Positions 50,121 to 60,508 of a stretch of 62,152 bases of DNA are shown here, one piece after another (the first letter of the stretch is position 1; each line of letters begins with the position of its first letter). Source of the DNA: an uncultured Gemmatimonadota bacterium (GTDB taxonomy: Bacteria; Gemmatimonadota; Gemmatimonadetes; Gemmatimonadales; Gemmatimonadaceae). The notes under the pieces were generated by a model, which made no database searches, was not told the origin of the DNA, and saw only the letters and a program-made list of their open reading frames with translations. The stretch is taken from NCBI GenBank assembly GCA_903910555.1, contig CAIVZZ010000026.1:1-62152 (forward strand), written 5' to 3'. The position numbers were made by a program, and so were the translations under genes.

Positions 50121-50134
50121 ACTATGGCGATAGT
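50121..50134. promoter_or_regulatory. Putative BlaI operator 2
   Basis: A second dyad, ACTAT-GGCG-ATAGT, starts about 47 bp from the start of operator 1 and repeats its half-site word (ACTA..TAGT). Together the sites could allow cooperative repression of blaI and perhaps of the divergent CHRD gene at 50287. Confidence 0.6.
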
Positions 50135-50286
50135 AGCCAGACCATACGACCCGTCCATCGGAGCCCGTATCACCCGATTGAGCGATACGCCCCGGCCACA
50201 CGCCGCCGTAACCTTCGTGCGATCCGGCGCGATCGCGCCGGCGTCGTCTGTCCGCTGCACGTCTCACACCCACTCGAGTGCGTCCC

Positions 50287-50757
50287 ATGAAATCTCGCAT
50301 CCTCGGTCTCGCCGCAGTCGCCGCATCAGTCACACTGCTGGCCGCATGGAGCTACCCGACGACGACGTCGCGCCAGGACATCACCTACAATGCCGACATG
50401 AACTCGTCCAAGGCCACGCCGCCAGGCACTGACAAAGGCACCGGCCGCGCCACGCTGAAGCTCGACGGTCACATGATTCACTTCTCGATCACCGTCAGCG
50501 GGCTCACCGGACCAGCCACGGCGGCGCACATCCACGTCGGCGCAATCGGAGTGGCGGGGCCGCCGGTCTACACGTTCATGATCAAGAACGTCGACAAAGG
50601 CACGCTTGCCGAAGGGACGATCGATCTTACGCAGATGGCGAGCAAGAACGTCTCGGGCGACTCGCTGAAAGTGCTGATCAACAACGGCAACGCGTACGTG
50701 AACGTGCACACCGCTGCGCACCCGGGCGGCGAAATTCGCGGGCAGATTTCGAAGTAG
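50287..50757 (+). CDS. Exported CHRD-domain protein
   Basis: 156 aa with signal peptide (MKSRILGLAAVAASVTLLAAW) and a single CHRD domain (YNADMNSSKATPPG, GRATLKLDGHMIHFSITVSGLTGPATAAHIHVG, AYVNVHTAAHPGGEIRGQI). CHRD domains are widespread in extracellular bacterial proteins, with poorly known function. It shares the 236-bp gap at 50051-50286 with the BlaI gene; that gap holds the two operators and nothing else I can identify. Confidence 0.87.
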   Translation: MKSRILGLAAVAASVTLLAAWSYPTTTSRQDITYNADMNSSKATPPGTDKGTGRATLKLDGHMIHFSITVSGLTGPATAAHIHVGAIGVAGPPVYTFMIKNVDKGTLAEGTIDLTQMASKNVSGDSLKVLINNGNAYVNVHTAAHPGGEIRGQISK

Positions 50758-50812
50758 TCCTGTGATTCGATGAGACCACGCGCGAGGGGCGCATGACTCC
50801 GGGGGGTCGCCC

Positions 50813-52189
50813 ATGACGGCGGCCCCTCATGGCTCGCGCACGGTGCTGCTCATCGACAATGAGCCCCGCGTACTCCGCCTCGTCACGCAGTTGTTTGAGC
50901 GGCATGGCTGGAACGCCATTCGCGCGTCCGACGGGCAGCAAGGCATCGAACTGTACGCGCAGGAATGCCCCGATCTCGTCGTGCTCGATCTCGAAATGCC
51001 GGGAATCGGCGGCATGCGCGTCCTCGAGGTCCTGCGCGACCGCGATCCGGACGCCACGGTCATCATGCTCACCGGCCATGAGGACATCGGCACCGCTGTC
51101 GAAGCGATGCAGCTGGGCGCCGAGAACTTCATCGCGAAACCGTTCGAGGCGAAGCACCTCGCGGCAATCGTCGACCGCGCGTACGAAAAATCCCGGCTCC
51201 GCAGAAGAAACCGGGTCCTTGGCGCGCGACAGGTCCGCGACTCGAGCCCGACGAGCCTCGGCCAGTCGCCCGCGATGCGTGCCGTATCGCGCGAAATCGA
51301 ACTCATCGCCGTCGGGCTCGCGCCGATTCTTTTGTCCGGTGAGACCGGCAGCGGCAAAGGATGGATTGCAAAGCTCATTCATGCCGCTTCGCCGCGGCAC
51401 GCTGCGCCATTCGTCTCGATCAACTGCGCGGGGCTCTCGACTTCGTTTCTCGATACCGAACTGTTCGGCCACGAGAAGGGCGCCTTTACCGACGCCAAAA
51501 CGCAGAAACTCGGCCTGTTCGAAATCGCCGATGGCGGCACGCTGATGCTGGACGAGATCGCCGATCTTGCGCTCGACCTGCAGCCGAAGCTGCTGACCGT
51601 GCTCGAAACGCAACGTTTCAGGCGGCTCGGCGGCACGCGCGAAGTGGAGGTCGACGTGCGGCTCATCGCGGCGACACACGTGGACCTCGCTGCCGCCAGC
51701 AAGACCGGAAAGTTTCGCGAGGACCTCTACTATAGAATCGCCGCGCTCCCGATCCGCGTCCCGTCGCTCAAGGAACGCGGAACCGATGATATCGCCGTGC
51801 TGGCTCTGCATCTGTTCGGATCGATTCGCGAGCAGCTTGGCCGCGGGCCGAAAGAGGTTTCTGCGGAAGCGCTGGCGCTGATCGTCCGGCACGACTGGCC
51901 CGGCAACGTGCGCGAACTTCGCAACGTGCTGGAACGTTCGCTGCTTCTCGCGGCCGGCTCAGATCGCCTCGAGCCGCGCCATCTGCCGTCGGAGCTTCGT
52001 CCGCAGTCGGCGTCGCGCGAGGACGAATCTGGTCCGCAGGATCTCACGATGGCTGCGGCCGAGCGCGCGCACATCGAACGCGTGCTCACGCTCGCGAAAG
52101 GGAACCGGCTCCGCGCGGCGAAGCTGCTTGGCCTCGCCCGGCAGACGTTGTACAACCGTTTGCACGACTACGGGCTCGACGACTCGTAG
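50813..52189 (+). CDS. NtrC-family sigma-54-dependent response regulator
   Basis: 458-aa activator with receiver domain (VLLIDNEPRVLRLV; Asp in LVVLDLEMPG near residue 58; LTGHEDIGTAVEAM; FIAKPF), AAA+ domain with Walker A GETGSGKGW near 177, GAFTDA near 223, Walker B TLMLDEIADL, and the HDWPGNVRELRNVLERS block, and a Fis-type helix-turn-helix (RLRAAKLLGLARQTLYNRL). The sigma-54 contact loop reads GAFTDA instead of the usual GAFTGA. No sensor kinase is adjacent. The next gene has a matching -24/-12 promoter. Confidence 0.94.
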   Translation: MTAAPHGSRTVLLIDNEPRVLRLVTQLFERHGWNAIRASDGQQGIELYAQECPDLVVLDLEMPGIGGMRVLEVLRDRDPDATVIMLTGHEDIGTAVEAMQLGAENFIAKPFEAKHLAAIVDRAYEKSRLRRRNRVLGARQVRDSSPTSLGQSPAMRAVSREIELIAVGLAPILLSGETGSGKGWIAKLIHAASPRHAAPFVSINCAGLSTSFLDTELFGHEKGAFTDAKTQKLGLFEIADGGTLMLDEIADLALDLQPKLLTVLETQRFRRLGGTREVEVDVRLIAATHVDLAAASKTGKFREDLYYRIAALPIRVPSLKERGTDDIAVLALHLFGSIREQLGRGPKEVSAEALALIVRHDWPGNVRELRNVLERSLLLAAGSDRLEPRHLPSELRPQSASREDESGPQDLTMAAAERAHIERVLTLAKGNRLRAAKLLGLARQTLYNRLHDYGLDDS

Positions 52190-52202
52190 CCTGAATACGG
52201 AC

Positions 52203-52240
52203 TGTCCAACCGATGGACAGCTGTCCACGCCGTGGACACA
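52203..52240. promoter_or_regulatory. Twin palindromes, putative activator binding sites (UAS)
   Basis: Two perfect dyads with the same half-sites and spacing, TGTCCA-ACCGA-TGGACA and TGTCCA-CGCCG-TGGACA, lie two bases apart. They start about 15 bp after the NtrC-type gene and end about 80 bp before a -24/-12 promoter, the normal position for an enhancer of a sigma-54 activator. Confidence 0.75.
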
Positions 52241-52314
52241 AAAACCAGCTGAACGAGACGCACGAATAGTCGCGTAACTCCCTGCTCCATAGCGGGTTGA
52301 GCCGATGTGCGCCC

Positions 52315-52330
52315 TCTGGCACCGTTCTCG
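52315..52330 (+). promoter_or_regulatory. Sigma-54 (-24/-12) promoter
   Basis: TGGCACCGTTCTCGCT matches TGGCAC-N5-TTGCW except for one base in the -12 box, with exactly ten bases between the invariant GG and GC. It lies about 50 bp before the TTG start of the secreted Pro-rich protein. Confidence 0.7.
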
Positions 52331-52380
52331 CTTTATACCACTCCAGAATTGCTGCCTCACGCATCAAACTGGAGTCCATT

Positions 52381-53715
<1,335 letters not shown>

Positions 53716-53789
53716 AACACGACACTCGCTGCGCTAACCGCTGGACCTGTCCGTTGCCCGGAACGCCGCTTCGCTCCTAATTTTCCTCC

Positions 53790-54860
53790 ATGCGGTTCGC
53801 AAAACTCAGGATTGCTCAATTGGTCGTCGCCGCGCTGATCCTTGGCGCGGCGCGACTCGTTGGTGCACAGGGCACCGCGCCGCGACTGATCGGCGACGTC
53901 GTCAACAGCGAGGGTGGCATTCCCCTCGGCCACTCGATGGTCACAGTCGTCGGCTTCGATCGCCAGACCTTCACCTCCGAGAGCGGAATCTTCGTTTTCG
54001 CCGGACTGGAACCGGGCAAATACCACATCCGCGCCGCACACATCGGCTACACGCCAACCGACGCCCTCGTTGAAATCGTCGCCGGCACCGATCCGCCGCG
54101 TATGAAAATCGCCCTGAAGAAAATCTCGGTGCAGCTCGCAACGGTAAAAATCGTCGCGACCTCCGTCTGCCGAACACCCGGCCGCCCGAATCCCGACGTC
54201 GAGCCGGACTTCGCCGCGATCGTCGGCCAGCTGCGCATGAACGCCGAGCAGTTTCAGCTGCTCTCCGATTCGTTTCCGTACAAGTACAAAGTCGATCAGC
54301 AGTTCTACGACATGAAGGGCGACAGCAGCCGCACGCACGAAACGAACGAATCAGAGGAATACCGCAGCGACTCGCGCGGCTGGGAATACAAAATGGGTCA
54401 GGTCGTCGAGCAGGCGCGCGACGGCCACACGATCATGCACCTCCCGACGCTGCGCGATTTCGCGAGCTACGAATTCCTCAACAACCATTGCTTCAGCTTT
54501 GGCGGCGTCGAAACCACACGCGACGGCACTTTCATAAGAATCGGATTTCAAGCCGACGTACAGATTCGAACGCCCGATGTGAGCGGCACCGTCTACCTCG
54601 ACGCGAAGACCTATCAAATCCGGCGCGCCGATCTCGAACTCACGAAAATGCCGCGCGAACTTCCCGAAGCCACGGCAATTCACGTGACGACGATCTTCGG
54701 CGAGGTCGCCCCGTCGATCGACATCATCCAGCAGGTTCGCGGAATCACCTCGCTGCGCCACCACGGCTGGGGCGCGTTGATCGCCCGCGGCGAAGATCAG
54801 CGCATGTTCAGCCTGGAATGGCTCGGCACCGACCCAAGCCACCCGCGGGTGCAACCCTAG
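53790..54860 (+). CDS. Exported carboxypeptidase-regulatory-like domain protein
   Basis: 356 aa with signal peptide (LVVAALILGAARLVGAQ). Residues about 30-120 form a CarboxypepD_reg-like beta domain (LIGDVVNSEGGIPLGHSMVTVVG, FVFAGLEPGKYHIRAAHIGYTP), common in outer-membrane-associated proteins. The remaining 230 residues (YKYKVDQQFYDMKG, GTVYLDAKTYQIRRADLELTKMP) are a beta-rich region seen in TonB-linked proteins of unknown function. TTCCTCC precedes the ATG without a clear Shine-Dalgarno. Confidence 0.75.
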   Translation: MRFAKLRIAQLVVAALILGAARLVGAQGTAPRLIGDVVNSEGGIPLGHSMVTVVGFDRQTFTSESGIFVFAGLEPGKYHIRAAHIGYTPTDALVEIVAGTDPPRMKIALKKISVQLATVKIVATSVCRTPGRPNPDVEPDFAAIVGQLRMNAEQFQLLSDSFPYKYKVDQQFYDMKGDSSRTHETNESEEYRSDSRGWEYKMGQVVEQARDGHTIMHLPTLRDFASYEFLNNHCFSFGGVETTRDGTFIRIGFQADVQIRTPDVSGTVYLDAKTYQIRRADLELTKMPRELPEATAIHVTTIFGEVAPSIDIIQQVRGITSLRHHGWGALIARGEDQRMFSLEWLGTDPSHPRVQP

Positions 54861-54975
54861 ACGGGGCATCCGTAGTCGAATGGCTGGTCGGCCATGCGTG
54901 GGCTACGTTAACCGCATCGCCGGTCACGAAAATGAACATGTATGAGCATACCGGTCACCAACTGGAGCTATTCAG

Positions 54976-57900
54976 ATGAGTAGACGTTTCTCGAAGGGAA
55001 CACTGATGCTCGCGATCACACTCGCGGCCATCGTCCCCGCCCACACGGCACGCGCCCAGGGCACACCGCCCGCAGCCGCGGCAAACACGCTGCCGCTCAA
55101 GCCGACGCGGACCCATGAGTTCACCACGACGCGGGGGACCTGGCTGTCGCTCGACATCTCGCCCGATGGCAAGACGATCGTGTTCGACATGCTCGGCCAG
55201 CTCTACACGCTCCCCTCGACCGGCGGCAAAGCGACCGCAATAACGAGCGGGCTCTCGTACAATGCCCAGCCGCGGTTCTCGCCGGACGGCAAGCGCATTG
55301 TCTTCGTGTCGGATCGCAGCGGCGGCGACAACGTCTGGATCATGTCGCTCGATCGCTCGGATACCGTGCAGATCACGAAGGGCAATGACAATCTCTACGC
55401 CTCCCCCGCGTGGACGCCCGACGGCAAGTACGTCATCGCGTCGAAGTCGGGCGGTCTGAACGGAACCGCCAAACTCTGGATCTACAATGTCGACGGCGGC
55501 AGCGGTCTGGCCCTCGTGAACGGCGTTCCGCCGACTCAGAAAATGCTCGGCGCCGCGTTCGGAAAAGATCCGCGCTACGTGTGGTACGCCACGCGCACCG
55601 GCGACTGGCAGTACAACGCGATCGGCGCGCAGTACGAGCTCGCCGTGTACGATCGCGAGAACGGAAAAACATCTACAATGTCCACGCGCATCGGCTCGGG
55701 GTTCCGCCCCGCGCTCTCGCCCGACGGCAAGTATCTCGTCTACGCGACGCGGCTCCAGACGAAGACCGGTCTGCGCATCAGAAATCTCGAGACGCAGGCC
55801 GAGGATTGGCTCGCATATCCCGTGCAGCGCGACGACATGGAATCTCGTGCACCGCTCGACGCGTATCCGGGCTATTCGTTCACGCCCGACTCACGAGCGA
55901 TTATCGTGAGCTACGGCGGCGAGATCTGGCGCGTGCCGATCGACAAGAGCGCGGCGACGAAAATTCCGTTCGAAGCCAATGTGAAGATGGCGATGGGTCC
56001 GGAGGTGAAGTTTGCCTACCGCGTCGATACGGCATCGACATTCACGGCGCACCAGATTCGCGATCTCGCACCGTCGCCTGATGGAACGAAGCTCGCCTTT
56101 TCGTCGCTCGATCGCGTCTATGTGATGTCGCTGCCGAACGGAACGCCGCAGCGCGTTTCGACGCAGACGGTCGGCGAATACGGCCCGACATGGGCGCCCG
56201 ATTCGCGTTCGCTCGCGTACACCACGTGGAACGATCACGACGGCGGCCAGATTATGCGCGCGCGCTGGCAGGGTGCAGGCGGCGCAGCAACAGTCACACA
56301 GGTCACGCAGACGCCAGGCTTCTACGAGGACCTCGCTTGGTCGCCCACGAATGACCGTATCGTCGCGATTCGTGGTGCTGCGCGCGAAATGCAGGACGCA
56401 GGCGGCGCATTTGGCGGTCCCGCAGCCGCCGATCTCGTCTGGTTCCCCGCCGCCGGCGGAGCGCCGACGCTCATCATGCCGGCCGGCGGACTCGGCACTC
56501 CGCATTTCGCGGCGGATCCCAATCGCATCTACGCATACAGCCGTCGTGATGGTCTCGTGAACTTCCGCTGGGACGGCACGGACATCAAGTCGGTCATAAA
56601 AGTCACGGGCCCGATGCCGCCGGGCGCGGGCACTCCGGGTTCCGCGATGACGCTCGACGCCAGTCTCATGGACGAATCGTCAAAGCGTTCGCCTGGAGGG
56701 CGCGAGGCGCGCCTCGTAGTTGGCGACGACGATCCGGCCGAACCGAACCCGGCGCCGATGGCACCGGCCGCTTCACTCGTGATGATGGCGCCGCGTGGCG
56801 ATCAGGTTGTCGCGATGGTCGGGATGGATTTCTATCTCGTCTCCGTTCCGCAGGTTGGCGCGACGGGCGTGACCGTTTCTGTTGCGGCGCCGGCAAACGC
56901 GTCGGTCCCTGTGAAGAAACTGAATGACGTTGGCGGTGAGTTCCCCGCGTGGACGAGCGATGGGCGCAAAATCATGTGGTCGCTCGCGAACGCGATGTGG
57001 ACATACGATCTCGATCGCGCAAAAGTCGTCGAAGATTCGCTCAAGGCCGACACGCGTGCGAAGGCGGCGGCGCGGCGCGACAGCGCGGGCGGCGGTGCGG
57101 CGACTCCGGCAGCGCCGACCGTTACTCCCGATACGACGAAGAAAGAAAAGCCGGGCTACAAGCCTGTTGAAATGCGCGTCGTGGTTCCGACCACTCGCGA
57201 CACACCGCACGGCACGCTGCTCTTCCGCGGTGGACGCGCGCTGACGATGAAGGGGAAAGAGATCATCGAGAACTCCGACGTGCTCGTGCGCGACAATCGC
57301 ATCGTGTCCGTCGGGCCGCGTGGAAGTGCGAAAGTCCCGGCCGGCACGAAGATCATCGACGTCTCGGGCAAGACGATCATGCCGGGCTTCGTCGACACGC
57401 ACTATCACACGCAGTGGCTCTATCAGAACATTCACACGAATCAGGTGTGGCAGTACCTCGCCGAACTCGCGTACGGCACGACCACGACGCGCGATCCGCA
57501 GACGGCCACGACGGATTTCCTGACGTACAACGACCGCGTCGACATGGGCGATGTCGTCGGACCGCGCGTGTACACCACCGGCCCCGGCGTATTCTCCGGT
57601 GAGCAGGTTCGCGATCTCGATCATGCGCGCACGATCCTCAAGAAGTACGCGCAGTACTACGACACGAAGACGCTGAAGATGTACATGACGGGCAACCGTC
57701 AGCAGCGTGAGTGGATCATCATGGCCGCCAAAGAACTCGGCCTCATGCCGACCACCGAAGGCGGGCTCGATTTCAAACTCAACATCACGCATGGACTCGA
57801 CGGTTATCCCGGCGTCGAGCACACGCTGCCGATCACGCCGAAGTTCGAGGACGTGTTCCAGTGGTACAAGGGGACGCAGCTCACGAACTCGCCGACACTC

Positions 57901-58506
57901 ATCGTGGAATACGGCGGACCGTTCGGCGAGAACTGGTTCTATCAGTCGGAGAATCTCGCCGGCGACGCGAAGCTCAAGCACTTCACGCACCCGGCCGACT
58001 TCGACGCCAAGATTCGTCGCCGCGGATTGGGCAGCGGCGGATCACCCGGCCCCGCCGGCTTCGCGCTGAAGGAAGAGTACGCGATGTGGCAGCACGCTCA
58101 GGACGTCGCGAAGATCGTCGCAGCAGGCGGGCGGATCGGCGTCGGCAGCCACGGCCAGTTGCAGGGGCTCGGCATGCACTGGGAAATCTGGCTGCTCCAG
58201 AGCGGCGGCCTGTCGCAGCACGACGCATTGCGCGCCGCGACGATCGTCGGCGCAGAAGCAATCGGCATGGCGCAGGACCTCGGATCGCTCGAGGCCGGCA
58301 AAATGGCCGACATCATCGTGCTCGACAAAAACCCGCTGGTCGATATTCGCAACACCAACACGCTCGCGATGGTGATGAAGAACGGGCGCCTGTACGACGC
58401 CAACACGCTCGACGAGCTGTATCCGCGTCAGCGCAAACTGCCGGTCCAGCAGTGGATGTCCGTCGCGCCTAGCGTTGGCGCCGGCGCAGGGATTCCGCAG
58501 CCGTAG
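54976..58506 (+). CDS. Exported TolB-propeller amidohydrolase
   Basis: 1176-aa exported protein (signal GTLMLAITLAAIVPAHTARAQG). Residues about 40-650 form WD40/TolB-like propeller blades (DISPDGKTIVFD, RFSPDGKRIVFVSD, WTPDGKYVIASK, ALSPDGKYLVYAT). From about 740 an amidohydrolase barrel follows (GRALTMKGKEIIENSDVLVRDNRI, MPGFVDTHYHTQW with the HxH metal ligands, THGLDGYPGVEHTLPITP, GVGSHGQLQGLGMHWEIW, ATIVGAEAIGMAQDLGSLEAGKMADIIVLDKNP). The substrate is unknown; peptide or imidazolone-like amides are usual for the superfamily. Confidence 0.93.
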   Translation: MSRRFSKGTLMLAITLAAIVPAHTARAQGTPPAAAANTLPLKPTRTHEFTTTRGTWLSLDISPDGKTIVFDMLGQLYTLPSTGGKATAITSGLSYNAQPRFSPDGKRIVFVSDRSGGDNVWIMSLDRSDTVQITKGNDNLYASPAWTPDGKYVIASKSGGLNGTAKLWIYNVDGGSGLALVNGVPPTQKMLGAAFGKDPRYVWYATRTGDWQYNAIGAQYELAVYDRENGKTSTMSTRIGSGFRPALSPDGKYLVYATRLQTKTGLRIRNLETQAEDWLAYPVQRDDMESRAPLDAYPGYSFTPDSRAIIVSYGGEIWRVPIDKSAATKIPFEANVKMAMGPEVKFAYRVDTASTFTAHQIRDLAPSPDGTKLAFSSLDRVYVMSLPNGTPQRVSTQTVGEYGPTWAPDSRSLAYTTWNDHDGGQIMRARWQGAGGAATVTQVTQTPGFYEDLAWSPTNDRIVAIRGAAREMQDAGGAFGGPAAADLVWFPAAGGAPTLIMPAGGLGTPHFAADPNRIYAYSRRDGLVNFRWDGTDIKSVIKVTGPMPPGAGTPGSAMTLDASLMDESSKRSPGGREARLVVGDDDPAEPNPAPMAPAASLVMMAPRGDQVVAMVGMDFYLVSVPQVGATGVTVSVAAPANASVPVKKLNDVGGEFPAWTSDGRKIMWSLANAMWTYDLDRAKVVEDSLKADTRAKAAARRDSAGGGAATPAAPTVTPDTTKKEKPGYKPVEMRVVVPTTRDTPHGTLLFRGGRALTMKGKEIIENSDVLVRDNRIVSVGPRGSAKVPAGTKIIDVSGKTIMPGFVDTHYHTQWLYQNIHTNQVWQYLAELAYGTTTTRDPQTATTDFLTYNDRVDMGDVVGPRVYTTGPGVFSGEQVRDLDHARTILKKYAQYYDTKTLKMYMTGNRQQREWIIMAAKELGLMPTTEGGLDFKLNITHGLDGYPGVEHTLPITPKFEDVFQWYKGTQLTNSPTLIVEYGGPFGENWFYQSENLAGDAKLKHFTHPADFDAKIRRRGLGSGGSPGPAGFALKEEYAMWQHAQDVAKIVAAGGRIGVGSHGQLQGLGMHWEIWLLQSGGLSQHDALRAATIVGAEAIGMAQDLGSLEAGKMADIIVLDKNPLVDIRNTNTLAMVMKNGRLYDANTLDELYPRQRKLPVQQWMSVAPSVGAGAGIPQP

Positions 58507-58518
58507 TCGTACACGAAC

Positions 58519-58559
58519 AAAAAAAGGGAGCGCGTCACGACGACGCGCTCCCTTTTTTT
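58519..58559. terminator. Bidirectional rho-independent terminator
   Basis: A7 then GGGAGCGCGTC (58526-58536), a five-base loop, GACGCGCTCCC (58542-58552) and T7. It separates the amidohydrolase gene from the convergent cysK. Confidence 0.95.
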
Positions 58560-58577
58560 ATTACCGGATGACGCCGC

Positions 58578-59597
58578 TCACCCCGCGATCGCGATTTCCT
58601 CCGGCGTCATATCCGCCGGAATATCGGCGAAGAGTCCCGTGCTCAAGTAGCGCTCGCCGGTATCGGGGAGCATGCACAGCACCACCGAACCCTTCGGCGA
58701 ATCGGCGCACACGCGGAGCGCCGCTGAGAATGTCGCGCCCGAAGACGTGCCGACAAAGATTCCTTCCTTCTGCGCGAGATCACGGCTGCACTGCATCGCA
58801 TCGGCAGTCACGACCGTGATGACGCGGCTGACCATCCCCGCGGCAACCGCGTCCCCCGTCAGCTTCGCGATGAAGTCCGGGCTCCATCCCTGAATCGGAT
58901 GCGGCTTCCACGCCGGATGACTTGCCGTCGCGGATCCATCGTCGCGCCGCGGCTGCGCTTCACCGCTCGTGAGCATCGGCGCATCGGCGGGCTCGCTTAC
59001 GACGATCTTCGTCTCCGGGCGCTCCATCGCAAGCACTCGGCCGACGCCCTTCAGCGTGCCGCCGGTGCCAAAGCCCGTCACGAAATAGTCGAGCCGCCCG
59101 CCGGCGAAATCATCGACAATCTCGCGCGCGGTCGTTTTCGAGTGATAGTCTGCGTTCGCTTCATTCTCGAACTGCCGCGTCAGGAACCAGCCGTTCTTCG
59201 CGGCGAGCTCGTTCGCCTTGCGCACCATTCCCGTTCCGCGCTCTGCCGCCGGCGTAAGAATCACCTTGGCGCCGAGGAAGCGCATGAGTTTGCGGCGCTC
59301 GACGCTGAACGAATCGGCCATTGTGACGACGAGCGGATACCCTTTCTGCGCGCAGACCATCGCGAGTCCGATTCCGGTATTGCCGCTGGTGGCCTCGATG
59401 ACCGTATGGCCGGGTTTCAGTGCGCCCGTGCGCTCTGCGTCCTCGATGATTCCCAATGCGAGGCGGTCCTTCACCGAGCCCAGTGGATTGAACGCTTCGA
59501 TTTTTACGTAGAGATCGACGCCGGGCGGGGCGAGTTTGCCAATTTTGACGACGGGCGTGCGTCCAACGGTCTCGAGGATGTTCGCGAACTTGGCCAT
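58578..59597 (-). CDS. cysK: Cysteine synthase A (O-acetylserine sulfhydrylase)
   Basis: 339-aa PLP enzyme making cysteine from O-acetylserine and sulfide. PLP lysine in NPLGSVKDRLAL (about residue 44), the Asn/Gly loop TSGNTGIGLAMVCAQKGYP, TGFGTGGTLKGVGRVL (phosphate-binding) and GIFVGTSSGATFSAAL are all present. A modest insertion after SEPADAPMLTSGE (PRRDDGSATASHPAWK) lengthens the usual loop. It is transcribed alone. Confidence 0.94.
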   Translation of the reverse strand: MAKFANILETVGRTPVVKIGKLAPPGVDLYVKIEAFNPLGSVKDRLALGIIEDAERTGALKPGHTVIEATSGNTGIGLAMVCAQKGYPLVVTMADSFSVERRKLMRFLGAKVILTPAAERGTGMVRKANELAAKNGWFLTRQFENEANADYHSKTTAREIVDDFAGGRLDYFVTGFGTGGTLKGVGRVLAMERPETKIVVSEPADAPMLTSGEAQPRRDDGSATASHPAWKPHPIQGWSPDFIAKLTGDAVAAGMVSRVITVVTADAMQCSRDLAQKEGIFVGTSSGATFSAALRVCADSPKGSVVLCMLPDTGERYLSTGLFADIPADMTPEEIAIAG

Positions 59598-59708
59598 ACG
59601 GTTCTCCGGTGCGTTAGCGCTGAATGTGTCGAAGCGGATCCTCTCGAATTATGCTTCGCGCCCCCTCCCCCGGTAGTGCGTCATCCTCCCGTTACTTGAC
59701 ACGTCCAG

Positions 59709-59747
59709 ATGGTTAGCATAGACTTACCGTTAGCCATGACTAACCAT
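59709..59747. promoter_or_regulatory. Inverted repeat at the ArsR-type gene start, putative operator
   Basis: ATGGTTAG (59709-59716) and CTAACCAT (59740-59747) are perfect inverses spaced by 23 bp and flank the start codon at 59736, with a further GTTAGC word between. The position suits autorepression by the ArsR-type product. Confidence 0.5.
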
Positions 59748-60047
59748 GCACGAGCCTTCGCCGCCCTCGCCGACCCCACCCGTCGCCTCGTCTTCGAGCG
59801 ACTGTCACGCCGCCCGTTGCCGGTTGGACAGATCGCCCGCGGCCTGCGCGTCACGAGGCCGGCCGTGTCGCAGCACCTGCGGGTGCTCAAGGACGCCGGC
59901 CTGGTGATCGACCGCGAAGAAGGAACGCGGCGGATCTACCGGGTTGACGCCCGCGGCGTCGAAGCGATGCGTGCCTACCTCGATCGCTTTTGGGATCGAT
60001 CGCTTGCGGCCTTCAAGGCGGCCGCCGAACTGGAGAACGACACGTGA
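59736..60047 (+). CDS. ArsR-family transcriptional regulator
   Basis: 103-aa winged-helix repressor: FAALADPTRRLVFERLSRRPLPVGQIARGLRVTRPAVSQHLRVLKDAGLVIDREEGTRRIYRVDARG. The metal-binding cysteine pairs of classical ArsR are absent, placing it in the group paired with AHSA1-like proteins. The ATG at 59736 (MTNHARAF) is preferred over the in-frame ATG at 59709, which falls in the operator-like repeat. Its stop overlaps the GTG of the next gene. Confidence 0.92.
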   Translation: MTNHARAFAALADPTRRLVFERLSRRPLPVGQIARGLRVTRPAVSQHLRVLKDAGLVIDREEGTRRIYRVDARGVEAMRAYLDRFWDRSLAAFKAAAELENDT

Positions 60048-60508
60048 ATACGATTGAGCCGGTGCGGAAAGAGGTCGTCGTGGGAGTGTCCGCCGAAAAA
60101 GCGTTTCGCGTTTTCACCGACGGGATCAACACGTGGTGGCCGCGGTCGCATCACATCGGCTCATCGCCGCTCAAGCGCGCGATCATCGAACCGCGCGAGG
60201 GCGGGCGCTGGTATTCAGAATCTGAAGACGGCACCGAGTGCGACACAGGCAAAGTCCTCGTCTGGGATCCGCCGAAACGTCTGGTGATGACTTGGCAGCT
60301 CACCGCCGCGTGGAAGTTCGACCCGGAATTCATCACGGAAGTCGAAGTGAACTTTACGGCGGACGGCCCGAACCGGACGAAGGTCGTCCTCGAGCACCGC
60401 AATCTCGAGCGCTACGGCGGAGTGGCCGCGGCGGTCAGGAGTCAGATCGGCGCCGAGACCGGGTGGGGGTTGATCATCGACAACTTCGTCACCGCGGCGG
60501 CGGCATAA
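60044..60508 (+). CDS. SRPBCC/AHSA1-domain protein
   Basis: 154-aa START-like ligand-binding protein: VVVGVSAEKAFRVFTDGINTWWP, GGRWYSESEDGTECDTGKVLVWDPPKRLVMTWQL, and TKVVLEHRNLERYG. It is coupled to the ArsR regulator by a GTGA overlap, a frequent pairing in bacteria; the ligand is unknown. Its 3' end overlaps the convergent yihY-like gene by 20 bp. Confidence 0.9.
   Translation: MNTIEPVRKEVVVGVSAEKAFRVFTDGINTWWPRSHHIGSSPLKRAIIEPREGGRWYSESEDGTECDTGKVLVWDPPKRLVMTWQLTAAWKFDPEFITEVEVNFTADGPNRTKVVLEHRNLERYGGVAAAVRSQIGAETGWGLIIDNFVTAAAA

Noticed and set aside
60489-60508. Frameshift suspected where the AHSA1 and yihY genes overlap
   Set aside because: Both proteins have family-typical ends; the 20-bp overlap is simply convergent gene packing, as also at 27405-27429.
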